A DNA stretch of 64,000 nt from Isoetes taiwanensis (lineage: Eukaryota; Streptophyta; Lycopodiopsida; Isoetales; Isoetaceae). Every line of letters begins with the position of its first letter. The stretch's first letter is position 1. Positions 44,402 to 56,153 of the stretch are shown here, piece after piece. Where the stretch lies: positions 7,896,655-7,960,654 of the forward strand of contig JAJEKV010000054.1 of NCBI GenBank assembly GCA_021234155.1, written 5' to 3'. The translations under genes were made by a program, and so were the position numbers. Under the pieces are notes generated by a model. That model saw only the letters and a program-made list of their open reading frames with translations. It was not told the origin of the DNA and did no database searches.

Positions 44402-45538
44402 AATAGCATCGATCCGAGCCCTCAGATCGTTATTCTGGGATGGGACGAGCAGCTATATATGTGCTCGTCCTCCTTGTGGCTTGTTATCGGCGTCTTCTCA
44501 CAGCAGCATCTCTTTCCTTGTCCATTGCTTCCCACCCTACCCGCCCTTATATGTTATTTTGAGTTCGTCTATTGTTTATATGTTTTTGTTCAGTTTTGAC
44601 CACCCGTTGGGTGATGCTTAAATTATTTTCCACCCCAAGGGTGATGCTATCTATATTTTTCCACCCATTGGGTGATGTTAGATGATCTCCACCTATTGGT
44701 GATGCTATTTTTTCTTTTTCCACCTCTCGGTGCTGTTTTCTATTTCTATATATGTTGTTTATAGTTCCTAACGTCTAACGGGTGATTTTTCATCTATTTT
44801 TTGGTTCATGCACTCTTTGTTGTTGTCCACCTTAGGTGTTGCTATAATCATGTTTTCTTTAATAATGTTTTTCTTTTTTCGGCATTATGCCGCATTATTC
44901 TCCACCTGCGGGTGATGCTGTTTATTTCCACCTCGAGGGTGACGCATATTTCTTTTCACATGATTGTTATCCACCCGTTGGGTGACGCTTTTCTCCACCC
45001 TATGGGTGATGCTATCTCCACCTGCGGGTGATGCTGTTTATTTCCACCTCGAGGGTGACGCTTATTTCTTTTTACATAATTGTTCTCCACCCGTTGTGTG
45101 ATGCTGTTCTCCACCCTATTGGGTGATGCTCTCTTTTCTGCTACATGTTTGATTTTCTCTAACCATTCACGGGTGTTTTTTAGAGTTCTTTGTGTTGCTT
45201 GCAGGTTTTACGCCATCTTCTGAGGTCCTGCTTTTTTCGGCTTCGCCATCGACCCATCTCCTTCGGTTCTCCAGGCAACACATTTAAGGTTGCTGGCGAC
45301 CATTTCTCATTAGGGTTTTCCTCGAAAACCCGAAAGGGCGGGGTTTTTTATCCCGATGAGAAGTTGTCGCCATTACCCTTCTATAATGCCTGTGCGCATT
45401 TCTTTTGTTTCCGGGGTAGCCCGATATTGCTTCTATGGTCGGCTACCCCTCTCTATTCTTCAAACATTGTATACTGCTGCTGTGATGAATGACAAGCCTA
45501 TGCCGGTTTTGTGTCCTTTGTGAGTCCCTTCCCAGAAT
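44402..45538. repeat. Composite repeat, unit 2 (1.1 kb)
   Basis: Same start and end as unit 1 but with a different interior, consisting of the hairpin array (44,600-45,136) and a large hairpin at 45,306-45,360 (CTCATTAGGG paired with CCCGATGAG, enclosing CGAAAACCC and GGGGTTTT). Confidence 0.6.
44600..45136. repeat. Array of about 14 CCACC...GGTGATGCT mini-hairpins
   Basis: Units read CCACCCGTTGGGTGATGCT, CCACCCCAAGGGTGATGCT, CCACCCATTGGGTGATG, CCACCTATTGGTGATGCT, CCACCTCTCGGTGCTG, CCACCTTAGGTGTTGCT, CCACCTGCGGGTGATGCT (twice), CCACCTCGAGGGTGACGC (twice), CCACCCGTTGGGTGACGCT, CCACCCTATGGGTGATGCT and others. Each forms a 4-5 bp stem with a 3-4 nt loop, and T-rich spacers of 10-80 bp separate them. 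The loop varies while both stem halves are kept. Confidence 0.85.
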
Positions 45539-47491
45539 CACCTATTTTGATATAACACAATAAAATCTCAAAGTTTAGCTTTCAATTGGTACTAAATACG
45601 AGTTGTTTCGACAAATCGAAAGCTCGATATGAAGATTTTAAGTTTTATCCTTATGTTGACCCCAATAGACCACCAAATGCCCTTCAATGGAACACTAAAA
45701 GACCTTCAATGGACCATCAAATGCTCACACTTGACCTTCATTGGCCCACAAGTGCCCATTAATATACCATGCATTTAGTACAATTTTTTGTACTTTTTAA
45801 GATGTGCTATTGTAGGGCAAAGGTGGGCTATTAAAGGGTAAAAAGTGGGCGATTAAAAGGCAAAAGTGGGCCATTGAGGGGGAGTGGGTGGAAGAGGGGC
45901 ACCCTCCCCTAGCTAGCCTTTGAGTACGAGCTTTTTTGTGCAGATTTGTCATTGAAGAGCTAAAGATAGAGTGGTTTTTTTATAAAAATAGCTCAAGGGC
46001 AACCAAGTGGGTGGAAAAATTACTAAACACATAACGAGTTCACAATTATATTCATTTCCAATTAAAAGCGTAAAAACCATCTTGAGAGACCCTTCAAACG
46101 AAGTCATGTTTTTTTTTAAGCAACAACTCTGAAAAACATCCATCCTCAAGCTACATAATATTAGTACTGGTAGAAATGGGTCTAATGATTGAATGCAGTA
46201 GAAATTTCTAGATTTTTTTCCTTTTTTTAATGGATCGCACTCTTACCCGTGAGACTTGCACTCATTTCACTTTATTCATCCCTCTGAATAGTTGGTGGGT
46301 AATAACACTTGCACTCAGTTTACTCACTTTAAGGTCTTTCTTTGATTTCAGTGAGCAAGGCTTAAACCCTAACCTTGCTCGTGCAATTTAAGGTCTTACC
46401 ACTGGATCAAGCTATAATAAAGTTTTGATTGCGCTTCATTTCATAAAATCTATCTAACTATTGTCGCACATGAAGAGATTATGTATGTATATGCTTCATG
46501 TCATCCTGGCATTTGCTTGACAATCTGGTAAATATGTTAAATAAATGCGTTTATATTTCACCTTTTCAAAATTTAATACATCCAAGTTCATTTGGAATTT
46601 CCTTAAATTTCAAAGCGTTACAGCTTTGAGAACATGATAGGGCACAAAATTCACAACAACCTCTTTTAACTAATTAGATGTAATATCTCTAAGTATATCT
46701 ACCAAGTTGTAGCAGAAGGTAACTACTATTTAGTGGACAGAAATGGGCATCAAGTTCACCAACATATACATTAAACATTTCTGCTCTACAATTGCACAAT
46801 TGAAAATGTTGGATTGCAAGATGTTGGATTATATGTTACATGCTTATTTATGTTACAAGAGTTAAACTAGTAAACATGTGCCGGGCGTCGGGCTAATGTC
46901 CTGGCATGTGTTTTACTCGGCCTTTAACATCCATATGTGCAACTTCGACAACAGCGCATAGCGCATGTTGATGTTGGCAAGAATGAACATTATTTGATTC
47001 TGTAATTATTTTTGTTATTGAAATTGTCACAGGATCACCAAGAGATGGATTTTAGTAGAAATGTGGGATTTTATTTGCTTTATAAGGAATGTGAGAGGCA
47101 GTTAAATCTACCTCTAAAGACAAAAATTTCGAAAGACAAATCCAAAACTTATGCTCAAAATGTCACCCTTAGAAGTAAATAAGTACATCAACAAAAAAAT
47201 AGGTATAGAAATGCAAAACACAAAATTTTGTCCAAGTTCATTGGTGTACTTTAGTTCATGATGGAACTCTAAATTTGCATCTCCACATGGCGCACATCAC
47301 CAAGGGCCTAATGTTGTACTTTGTTGGATGCTTCCATGATATCTTCACTTCTCTAACGGATAACATCTTAGCTGGGGTAAAAGTGAAATGCATGGGCGAG
47401 TCATTGATTCGAACTGCCCACGATGTCTCACGACTATCAAGCACGTGAGACAACTCATCCTGAAGGTAGGACTGTATAATGGAATCAGATA

Positions 47492-48114
47492 CCGCCTCAG
47501 GATGAAATGATTTGTAGACTCTAAAATGCGCTTCATTACATATTCCAACACAAGTTTTTTTGCTACTAAAATGCCAATTCGCCAGTGCACGATGTCATTT
47601 CTCATCTGATAAAAAGGACAAACAATTGGAGGTTAAAGCACGAATTAATTATTTGGAGAAAACAAGGAGATTTTGAGAATTTTGAGTGCACCTCTTCAGA
47701 CCCACCACAAGCCAAAAGTACTCAACTTTAATTTGAAATTGTCCCGCCCAACCACAAGTCAAAAAGTCATCATCCTCTATTAAATTTGTCCCGCCCAAGA
47801 TGGGCGGGATAATTTAAAAATTGAACAAAAATGAGAATCTTATCTAGGTATTTCACGCTGCTTGGCGTCAAGAAGCTTCGACTCCAAGCGCCATAGCTGG
47901 AGCCATAGCCGGAGCTCCAAGCTCCAAACAGGGATGTTGAAGGTCGCTTAAGGAGGTTCTTACTCTAGCGCCATAGCTTAGACGACTGTAGTCCGGACAG
48001 CACTGCATTCTGGAATTCGAAAGGGTAATGCTTTTTTTTTTTTGAATCTTTGCGAACCAAGCATCTATTGCCGAATTTTGGATCACATCCGGCCTTCTAC
48101 CAGCGCCTAATGTC
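47492..48114. other. No gene seen
   Basis: Contains ACCACAAG and GTCCCGCCCA words repeated near 47,700-47,800 and GGAGC/GCTCC self-complementary words near 47,880-47,930. No ORF of interest. Confidence 0.4.
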
Positions 48115-48788
48115 TTGATTTATGTTAGAATTCTGCTTGTCCGTCTGTCATCTGGTTTCCAACCCTTCTGCTTGATCTTCAGAAATAAAAGGAGCAAAAA
48201 CAGGGCTAGTTCGCGGGTTTCGGTGCATCTTCAGAATCTGGTAAGTCACTTCGTCTTTGCAGTATGCTTTGGTGCTTCTTTTTTTTCGTTGCCCTGTTCT
48301 TGAGTTACTATGTATCCGGTTCTTTCTTTTATGCCTGAGACATCTCTTGTCATTCATTTTTGTCTGATTCTTGCAGCAATAAAACTGAATTTGGCATACA
48401 TGCATCTTCATCTGTACATTCCATATCCAATTCTTACTTCTTCTTGTGCTCAAACCTTAAATTTTTCTATATAAACCTCCTGGAGAAAAGACAAACAGTG
48501 GGCTTATTATGATTTTTTTGCAGGAATCCCTCCGTTACATCTGCTGGCTCTTCATCGGTGGTTTTTCTAACTAAAATAGTGTCTGATAGTATCTTGGCAG
48601 GTTGTACGGAGTATGCAAAACGCCTCTTCTGTATTGAATTCTAGCTCCAGGAAATCGCCATGGCGGTTTACAAGAGCAAGAAAAAGGCTCACAAAGAGAT
48701 GAATGTGCTCACCAGAATCGCCACATCGATTCTTTTGAGCATAAATATGATTTTTTATTTGTGCTTGTATTATTGTATTGATAATTAA
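48115..48788 (+). CDS. Possible short gene encoding a 42-aa membrane peptide (ORF 48,660-48,788)
   Basis: An ATG at 48,660 in good context (TCGCCATGGCG) opens a 42-codon ORF: MAVYKSKKKAHKEMNVL, a hydrophobic stretch ATSILLSINMIFYLCLYYC (one membrane span), then IDN and TAA. Upstream are plausible leader introns: donor GTAAGT at 48,241, acceptor TTCTTGCAG at 48,376, and a second acceptor TTTTTGCAG near 48,524. A basic N-terminus plus one span would suit a small organellar or ER membrane peptide. No family is recognised. Against it: the ATG lies in a palindrome (AAATCGCCATGGCGGTTT) of the type repeated nearby, so this may be repeat-derived. Confidence 0.3.
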
Positions 48789-48990
48789 TATTAATGAACA
48801 AGCAAAAAAGACAAGTTAATTTGCCTCTAGTGTCCAAATATGCCCTCCTTTTCTTCTTCAAAAGATCGCAGTGGCGATCTTTGGCAGCCTACCATGTAAA
48901 AATTTATCACAATTATTACATCATGTTTTATAAAATTGCCTTAAAAAGTTTATATAATGGTCTTTCAAGATCGCCTTCGCGATCCTTGCG
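48651..48990. repeat. Four GATCGC-type small hairpins
   Basis: AAATCGCCATGGCGGTTT near 48,652, GAATCGCCACATCGATTC near 48,714, AAGATCGCAGTGGCGATCTT near 48,862 and AGATCGCCTTCGCGATCC near 48,968 share the same stem word with different loops. Confidence 0.7.
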
Positions 48991-49651
48991 AACATATCAA
49001 CGCTTCCATACTGCCATCTTTTACTCACAATAGACCTTTGCCCGCCCGGAGAAAACAATATTTCCGAAAGACTGTAATTTCTGGGTAAAAATCCTGGTAA
49101 AAAACGCCAGCTTCTAATCAACTGCAATCACTTTCTGCATTTTCTGGATAACCAAAAACCTATTTCATACTAAACGAGAATTCCAAATTTCTCAAATTAA
49201 TTAATTCTTGCATGTTAGTCAAAGCACTAACATTCCATTAGATAGAGTTGAGTAAGCATGTACTCGGCATTGCCGCGCTTAGCCTGTCAGTGCTACAGGT
49301 GTACATTTGGCTCATTGAAAAACTGTATTCAAGAAACAACTGCGACACAATATTATAGGAATATACATTTGGCTCATTGCAAGAAACTCAAATATATGGA
49401 AATAGCTACCAAGATAACCACATAGGTTTGAGACATCTCGAAGGCAAAGAATTTAGCCCGTAACAAAGATAAGTTGTTAAAGATAAATCCTATTGATTGT
49501 TATTTGTTAGGAAATTTCTATTGACATGTGTGTCACAAAAGACACATAGGGTTAACCATACCATTATAAACGAAGTGTGGCTATTTACAAATTTGAATTT
49601 CTTTTTCAATCATTCATGATATGCATTTTTTTCTCATCGTGTTATTCAAAA

Positions 49652-49698
49652 CACAGTGTATATATAATTTAACACAAACATTCGATACAACATAACAC
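49652..49698. repeat. Left flanking repeat of the LINE at 49.7-50.5 kb
   Basis: 47 bp starting CACAGTGTATATATAATTT, matched at 50,533-50,579 with two differences. Confidence 0.9.
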
Positions 49699-50532
49699 TG
49701 TTATTCAAAACACCTCTTATAGTGCAAGTTGGTGTTGCTGAAAGGGTGCCATGGGACTGTCATGAAATATTCACAAAGGCAAGCAATTTGTCAGATCAGT
49801 ATATCGCCTTCTTTTAGCACCACAACCCCTCCAGTTGCCAGATGGGTGGCACCTACATGTTCCACAGCCCACTTTGTGTCGTACATGGCGATGGCTTTGG
49901 GATAGGTTGCTCCACCCTAAAGTCTCTGTCTTTGTGGTGGCGGGTTATCCCACAGTGCATAATGCCTTTCGAGATCGCTATGATCCTCGTGATATCTGAG
50001 ATGCCCTTTTCGTCTTTCGGACGTTGAGACTCTTGAGCATTGTCTCTTTGATTGTCCCGAGGTTCAACCGGCGGTGGTCGGCTACAAGGTTTGTTTAACA
50101 AGACATTGGACTGCCGATGCATCCTTTTGGCGTTCTATCCCAATGCATGGCCTCCGGCTAAACAAAGGGCATTTCATCTTGGTTCGGTTGGCTTCTATGG
50201 TCGATATATGGGGCGTCGCGACACCACATCTTACAAGGCATTTATTCATCTGCACACAGTGTTATTACGGTGGCCCAGAAAAAGATATTGACAGCCTACG
50301 AGTGTTCCTCCCTTGACTCAGAACTGGTGGAACGCATCTGGATTCAGTATCTTCGAATTGATTCTTATCATTAGTCTCCTATTCTGGAGTAAGTACATTG
50401 TGCTCCAGGCTCGTGCTCCTGTGGCATCTTTGTGTGCTTACACAGTTAGATGAGACATGTAAATTTTGTACTTTTTCTCTGATTAATAAACTTTTTGGCT
50501 TTCATCCTTCAAAAAAAAAAAAAAAAAAAAAA
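49699..50532 (+). mobile_element. 5'-truncated LINE with poly(A) and long target duplication
   Basis: Frames through 49,880-50,340 contain WRWLWDRLLHPKVSVFV, ARETLEHC-like remnants in the region ALSL/LFDCPE, and the closing SSLDSELVERIWIQYLRID, matching the zinc-binding C-terminus of plant LINE ORF2 (same family as 2.7-3.83 kb). The frame is broken several times. The 3' end has GATTAATAAAC, then CATCCTTC and a 22-A tail ending at 50,532. Near-identical 47-bp sequences flank it. Only the last 0.8 kb of the LINE was inserted. Confidence 0.75.
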
Positions 50533-50579
50533 CACAATGTATATATAATTTAACACAAACATTCAATACAACATAACAC
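50533..50579. repeat. Right flanking repeat of the LINE
   Basis: 47 bp starting CACAATGTATATATAATTT directly after the poly(A) tail. Confidence 0.9.
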
Positions 50580-50810
50580 GTAAAGAGAATTTGAATGCCA
50601 CTCTATTTTTAGATGATGTTTGGAATTACATGAGGATATGCGCAACGGCCTTGAAGCCGATCCAAAGCGGGGTGCCGGTATTAATAGAGAAAAGTGAAGC
50701 CTTCAGAAAAGGTTACATTGTAAACCAGCATGATGTGCTAGTAGTGCCCATCAGGGAGCTTGCCCATGCTACATAAGTCCACGGGCCTCAGGGCACAAGG
50801 GACAATAATG

Positions 50811-50933
<123 letters not shown>

Positions 50934-52146
50934 TTAACCCAACCAGGCACCACTTTTTGGACATTTGAAATGGCCAATGCCACGGAGTTTACAAATACCT
51001 CATCAGAGCCAAATCTAGCTGCATGTCCATAAATTTAGTTTGCTCTTCGACATGGCTTCTTGTGTGAAATACACACTTAGTTGAAAAAAACAGTTTGTGG
51101 CTACATAAGGAAGATCTAAATTCCAAGTTCTATGCTTTCCTAAATCCTGTATCTTTTTTTTTGTTGAAGGACGTCAGACTTTATTCAATCAAAGAGTCAA
51201 ATACAAGTATAAATGCAGAGACAGGAATAAAATCTCAGCGGATAAGCGGAGACCCACCGAGTGAAGCAACCTGCCTAAGCATAAGAGTGCACATCCAAAA
51301 ACTCCTCAAAAATCAATTGCCTCTTGCGAGGGGCAAGTGAAGAACAATGATATGACTTTACAATGTAACCTTGAGCTTCTTGGAAAAGGCATCTTTTAGA
51401 ATTCAAGTGATAAACCATGAAATGACGTTCGTTGGTTTAAGCCCATCGTCAAGATCTTCACTGTCATATGCACTATTATAACATGACGTTTTGGATTGGT
51501 AGCAACTTGTGGATGTTTACCAATATGCATCAAAATCTTGAGGAATTTGTCGCACAAGAATGTGATGCGACATCCAATCCATCAACCCTTTGGAATTTTT
51601 TATTTGCAAATCCATAAGCAACGAGTTTCTCCTTGGTACAAAAGGGATCCATATTAGCAGCTTGGGTCTACAAGCAAATGAATGAAAAACTTGTGACTAT
51701 TCCAATTTCTATTAACCAAATCTCGTACGATTTGTCAAAGATCCTGGATTGAGATATAAGGCATTGTTCAATAAAGTTAATAAAGTTGAGGTGGAAATGT
51801 AGTATTGGAGTAAGCATGATGGCTTCGAGTAAATTGTAGCCTTCCCATTAGGTTGAGACATACAGAGAGTCTTTTGTTCAAAAGTTGGAGCTTATGTGCA
51901 AAATGGAACAGTGGAATTGGTTGAGTCTTATTACTCTTTAATGGCATCAGGATTAGCCTGAGATACTCTCTGTATGTCCCACCATTGCATTCAATGGCCG
52001 ATCTGCAAAGATATATTTGAATATGCATGTTGTTGTTACATTGCATTTTCTAGTCTTCTCAATTCAAATATCTTTGTCGCTTCCATTGCATCCTCATTAC
52101 AAACGATGCCCTAACGAAAAAAGCAAAAAATTATTAATGAAGATCA
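50934..52146. other. No gene seen
   Basis: AT-rich intergenic sequence. A 17-bp inverted word pair (CATACAGAGAGT near 51,869 and ACTCTCTGTATG near 51,965) forms a 100-bp fold-back. No coding evidence. Confidence 0.45.
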
Positions 52147-53310
52147 TCCTATATTATAAAACCATGGCGTCTGCCTGTCCGCCCGATCGACAGCCGAGAT
52201 CGTCCCGATGTCCCTCCGCCCCGATCAATGGCCTAGATGAATGGATTTTTTTGGCTTCCCATCTGATGGTCCAGTCATTTTGAATGGCTCCCATGTGGCA
52301 GCATTGACATACCCTATTGTTGCGCTCCTCATAGGTCCATCTTCCTGGTTCAATCCTAAGACAATGTTTTCATAACATGTTTTGGGTATTTCTCTGTGCA
52401 ACTAAAGTGAGCATTTGTAATACTACACATGTCAAGAAAAATGCGACCTCTTCACTCTTCATAAGCAAGAATCTTTCACCTTTGGAACTCATCCATAAGG
52501 CATCACTGTCAATAATTCCTCTCACCATAATTCCATCCGCTTTTTGGTGCATTCTATAGAACTCTGCCGACTCTTTTGTTTAAAAACCCATTCTGCATCA
52601 CTTGCTTGAAAGACAATGGCAAGTTGATAGGAGTCAAAACTTGAAAATTTGAAAGCATACCTGTCACTCCAGACTCCTCTATCTGCTTCCTACTCACTTC
52701 AATAAGACTTGTTGCAAAATCTTCTTGAACTTATGGCAAAAAAAGAATGTGGCACCGAATCTGTGGCTCGAGGTCCTGCTCTAGGCACCAAACTTGGTAT
52801 TCTTAGATCATTGGGTAAGAAAAGGAATAGAAAAATTTGAAGTTTCTTTCTCACTGCTTAGCGTCTAGCTTAAGACTGTTCATGTAGATCGTGCCAAGCC
52901 GCAGCAACAAAATACAAGATTATCTGCAACAGCACAAATGGTTTCGCCAGGGGAGATCTGGCCAACTACGAGCCCATCATTGTTTTGCAGTAGACTAAGA
53001 TTGGATAAGGCTCGAGAAATGATCACGCTGCCCCATTCTCCAGCATTAAGCCATGTTCTCCACAGCATCAAGCCCTTCTGAAGGATCCAGCCAACTACAC
53101 TTTCATCAGATACAACATTTCCACGCATCTTTAGCCTTCATAAGCCAATTTTAGCCAGTTTGTGATTGCTTAGTCTCTTGCCCAGTTATTGATCTTTAGT
53201 CTCCTTTGTTTCTATTGGCTAAATCAGTGTCATCGACACAATGCTTTCTAGCACCAGCATAAGGGATGGATCCCACCGTGCACTGCGTAAGGGGGCCCGC
53301 GCTCCACTAG
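52147..53310 (+). mobile_element. Candidate non-autonomous Helitron
   Basis: The left end reads A|TCCTATATTATAAAACC and the right end GGGCCCGCGCTCCACTAG|T. That fits the Helitron pattern: 5' TC, 3' CTRR, insertion between A and T. A GC-rich, weakly self-complementary stretch (GCACTGCG and CCCGCGC) lies 10-30 bp before the CTAG end, as expected. No Rep/helicase is present. Minus-strand ORFs inside (53,128-52,880, with SDESVVGWILQKGLMLW; 52,552-52,370) could be captured host gene pieces but were not recognised. Without a second copy the borders are inference. Confidence 0.5.
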
Positions 53311-54796
53311 TTTTTGGTTCAGTCAACATAGTCATAGCCCTCAACATGACCCATAAGATCAAGATCATGCCATGAGAGACCCGCAAAGCTAAGAACTTGC
53401 CTAAAGCATTTGTGTGTATCTCGGAGAGACCCTATGAGAGTGACCTAGCAAACACACTAATGACCTATGGTGCAATTGCACACATCATATCACTCTTCTA
53501 GCAGCGTTTAGTTTGGGAAATGCTCTGGAGCACAGTGCATCACTCTTCTGGCAGCTTATTCTCTCTGATCTTGATCCAATTTCTGGGTTGGATTGCCCTA
53601 TTGAAGATGCCTGGGCTTGGATTTTGGTATCAAAGCCCTGGCTGCAGAAACACGAAAAGTCTATGGAAGCCCCTGGTGCAACGTTGGAGGTAAAGAGGGT
53701 TTTTGTGGTCATCTGTTCATACTCAGTGGTCCTTCTAACATAAGACTTGAAATTACTTATAGTTTGATGTGAAGCTGCTGAAATAAAGCAGGCACCATTT
53801 GGATGAGTAATGCTATAAACTATTCGCATATTAACAACACATAAACGCTGATTCCACGGGCTGCATATTCGTGGTAAAGAAAGGATGCCAGTCATATATG
53901 CCACAAGACAGGTATCCCGTGGTTATTCCATGGCTCCATTATGATTTCAAATCATATTTGCTTTATCTTTTTTTTTTCTTTCTTTTTTTTTAATATCCTA
54001 TGAATGTTTAATATTTGCAGTGCTAGTTATGACCTATATGTGAAAGTGCTCTTCTCTTTGAGTTGCCACAGATGGTGAGAGGACACAAAAGCAACTGCAA
54101 ACAAGTTTGCAGTAAGAGATAAAGTGTCTACAATTTCTATTTAGATGTGCCCAATTTGCTTTTGCCAAGGAGCCGATTTATTCTAGAGCTTAAGCTACAT
54201 CTCTGCATGATAATGACTTAAGAGTCTTACTCTTAAAGATGTCTATCATTTAGCAGATGCAAAGTTATGGATTAATGAATTATTTACATAAATCACAAGA
54301 TTTTGTCAACCAGACATTTCCTTGGGTCAGACAAGACTATTCATTAAAATAATTTTTCTTGTTCTAGATCTCTAGAATCCCCCCTTTATTAATTATTACA
54401 CTTTTGAAATAGTCCAACCTTTGAGTCGATGCCATCTAATAAGTTGGCCGGACTTGTTAGATTGCTTCTCTTCATTGGGTCGGGTTATGCCCTATGTTGT
54501 AGAGGTACTCGTCTTATACATCGTCAATGATTATCCTAGTAATGAATCATGCTTAGCGAGGTGATAAAGCTCACGAAGCGGTTCCAATGTTGGACATCTA
54601 TCAACAATCGTGTATAATTTTAGTTACTCCATACATTTTCTTCCCAATCCTTGAAGCTTTGCCCAATTCTTGGGGCGATCCTTTCATACAAGAATTCTAC
54701 TCGGATCGCTTCCCGATCCCATTATGGATGTTATCATCCATAATCTAACATATTTGACTACCTAATCATAGGTATCCTAGCTTGTTAAGAACTCGT
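53311..54796. other. No gene identified
   Basis: A short ORF on the plus strand near 53,513-53,743 (GNALEHSASLFWQLILSDLD) and a minus-strand ORF at 53,904-53,485 overlap in the same place. Neither is recognised. A T-run lies at 53,970-53,990. Confidence 0.4.
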
Positions 54797-56153
54797 CTAC
54801 TCATTGGTCGTTGGAATAGCATGGTGATGTTGTCTCAAGTTGATGGAAGCCCTGATCTCCTTGGAGTTGTTGCATGGCCATTTATGTGCCTTGCTCTTTT
54901 CATCACACATATTTTCACTGTGTTCCTCCTCACTGTGGATGTTGACTTTCTTCATTAAAGATATCCTTACTAGTGGACTTGATGACCTTGTGGATAACAT
55001 AAGGTCTTGGTATCTCGTCCCAAAGCTTGAAGGTAATGTTCTCCACTCTCTAGAATCTTCCATGTTGACTCGTGTTGTCTTGGAGGTTACAAGATTTGAG
55101 GATGATCCTTCTAACTCCTCATTTGATACTGGTGTGTTGACCATGTCGATTCAATTCTCTGTCCTGACTGATGACAATCGTGAGTGCTTTACCGCTTTGG
55201 GCTATGCAACCTCTCTTGTTGAGGATTATATCTATTCGTATCTATGTGCGGGAACTATAATCTTGAGTAATCAATTATTAATGCTAGTATTAGGTTCCCC
55301 ATGGTGTCTCTTCTTGTTGGTGCTTGATCTCCAATCTCTAAGGTAGAAAGTCGTCATGGTCTTGAGATGGTGCTATTGAGGTTGGCGTAGCTGCTTTGAA
55401 GAATCGGGCTGATGAGGAAGAGGTCAGTTGTGGTTTGGTCGTGCTACTATCCTTGGGTAGTTTGGCCTTAATGACTTGTAATTCTTCCTTATTCAAAGCA
55501 TCTCTGGTTGAAGTCTAGATCTGATATTGCCATCGGCCTGTATGTCTATGATAATTGCCCTCCTAGGAAATTTGTTTGGTCTCATCTCTGAAACTCGTGA
55601 TGTGAATAGTCGATGAAGTCATCCACTTCGTAGTGGAGGAGTTGCGACAATAGTCTGATGATGTGGAGTCTTTTCGCGAGACAATATGGCACTAAGAGGA
55701 CATCCTTAGCTGGACAATATTTCTCTCCTATTGTGATCAATGGTGTAAGTGCCCTGATGCCCCTTGACTGTGGAGTAGCCCTTCTTGGCAACTCACGTAT
55801 TTGTTCTTGATGTCTCTGCAGCTATAGTTCCTACTACTCTCTACGTTGTTGCTTCTGCTTCTTATGCTTCTAAGGTTGTTATGGCTGATGATCCTGATCT
55901 TCAGTGCACTAAAGAGTCATGGCAACAGTCAATTGGAAGAAGGCGGCGAGGAAGAAGTCTGTTATGTCATCTCATGAGGCTATCCTGCCTCGTACTATTC
56001 AGTGGCATGATAATTTGATGTTTCTTGATGATCATCTCGATGACGCAAAACATGCTATTTCATCCTCTAGGTTTTGAGTCCCATGTCACAGATCCCTTGT
56101 ACTATCTTGATTTTCCTTGATAATAGATTGTTGTCCTTAAAAAAAAAAAAAAA
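54797..56153 (+). mobile_element. Retro-sequence ending in poly(A), class uncertain
   Basis: Decayed plus-strand frames run from 54,840 (VPKLEGNVLHSLESSMLTRV, FEDDPSNSSFDTGVLTMSI) to 55,920-56,080 (MATVNWKKAARKKSVMSSHE, ILPRTIQWHDNLMFLDDHLD). The end has TTGATAATAG and a 14-A run at 56,139-56,153. A poly(A) end without introns suggests a LINE or processed copy. The overlapping minus-strand ORF (55,144-54,797) is the longer alternative and could be a polyprotein spacer. I do not recognise either. Confidence 0.35.

Larger units (their letters stand above)
39442..45909. mobile_element. TA-flanked inverted-repeat element with nested composite repeat
   Basis: The ends GGGGAGGGTGCCC (39,442-39,454) and GGGCACCCTCCCC (45,897-45,909) are perfect 13-bp inverted repeats, each bordered by TA. 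The empty site in the other duplication copy (30,383-30,384, a single TA) shows the TA is a target duplication, as in Tc1/mariner-type insertion. Only about 65 bp at the left and 370 bp at the right belong to this element. The rest (39,509-45,538) is a nested insertion, so the original was a 440-bp MITE. The right arm has AAAGTGGGC words repeated near the end. Confidence 0.85.
39138..47491. repeat. Segmental duplication, copy 2 (interrupted by a 6.5-kb insertion)
   Basis: The duplicated sequence is 39,138-39,441 and 45,910-47,491, matching 30,081-31,831. The interruption is the TA-flanked element at 39,442-45,909. Confidence 0.9.

Noticed and set aside
54797-55144. Minus-strand 115-codon ORF as a copia polyprotein piece
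   Set aside because: No copia domain motif could be recognised, and the plus-strand reading to a poly(A) end is at least as likely.
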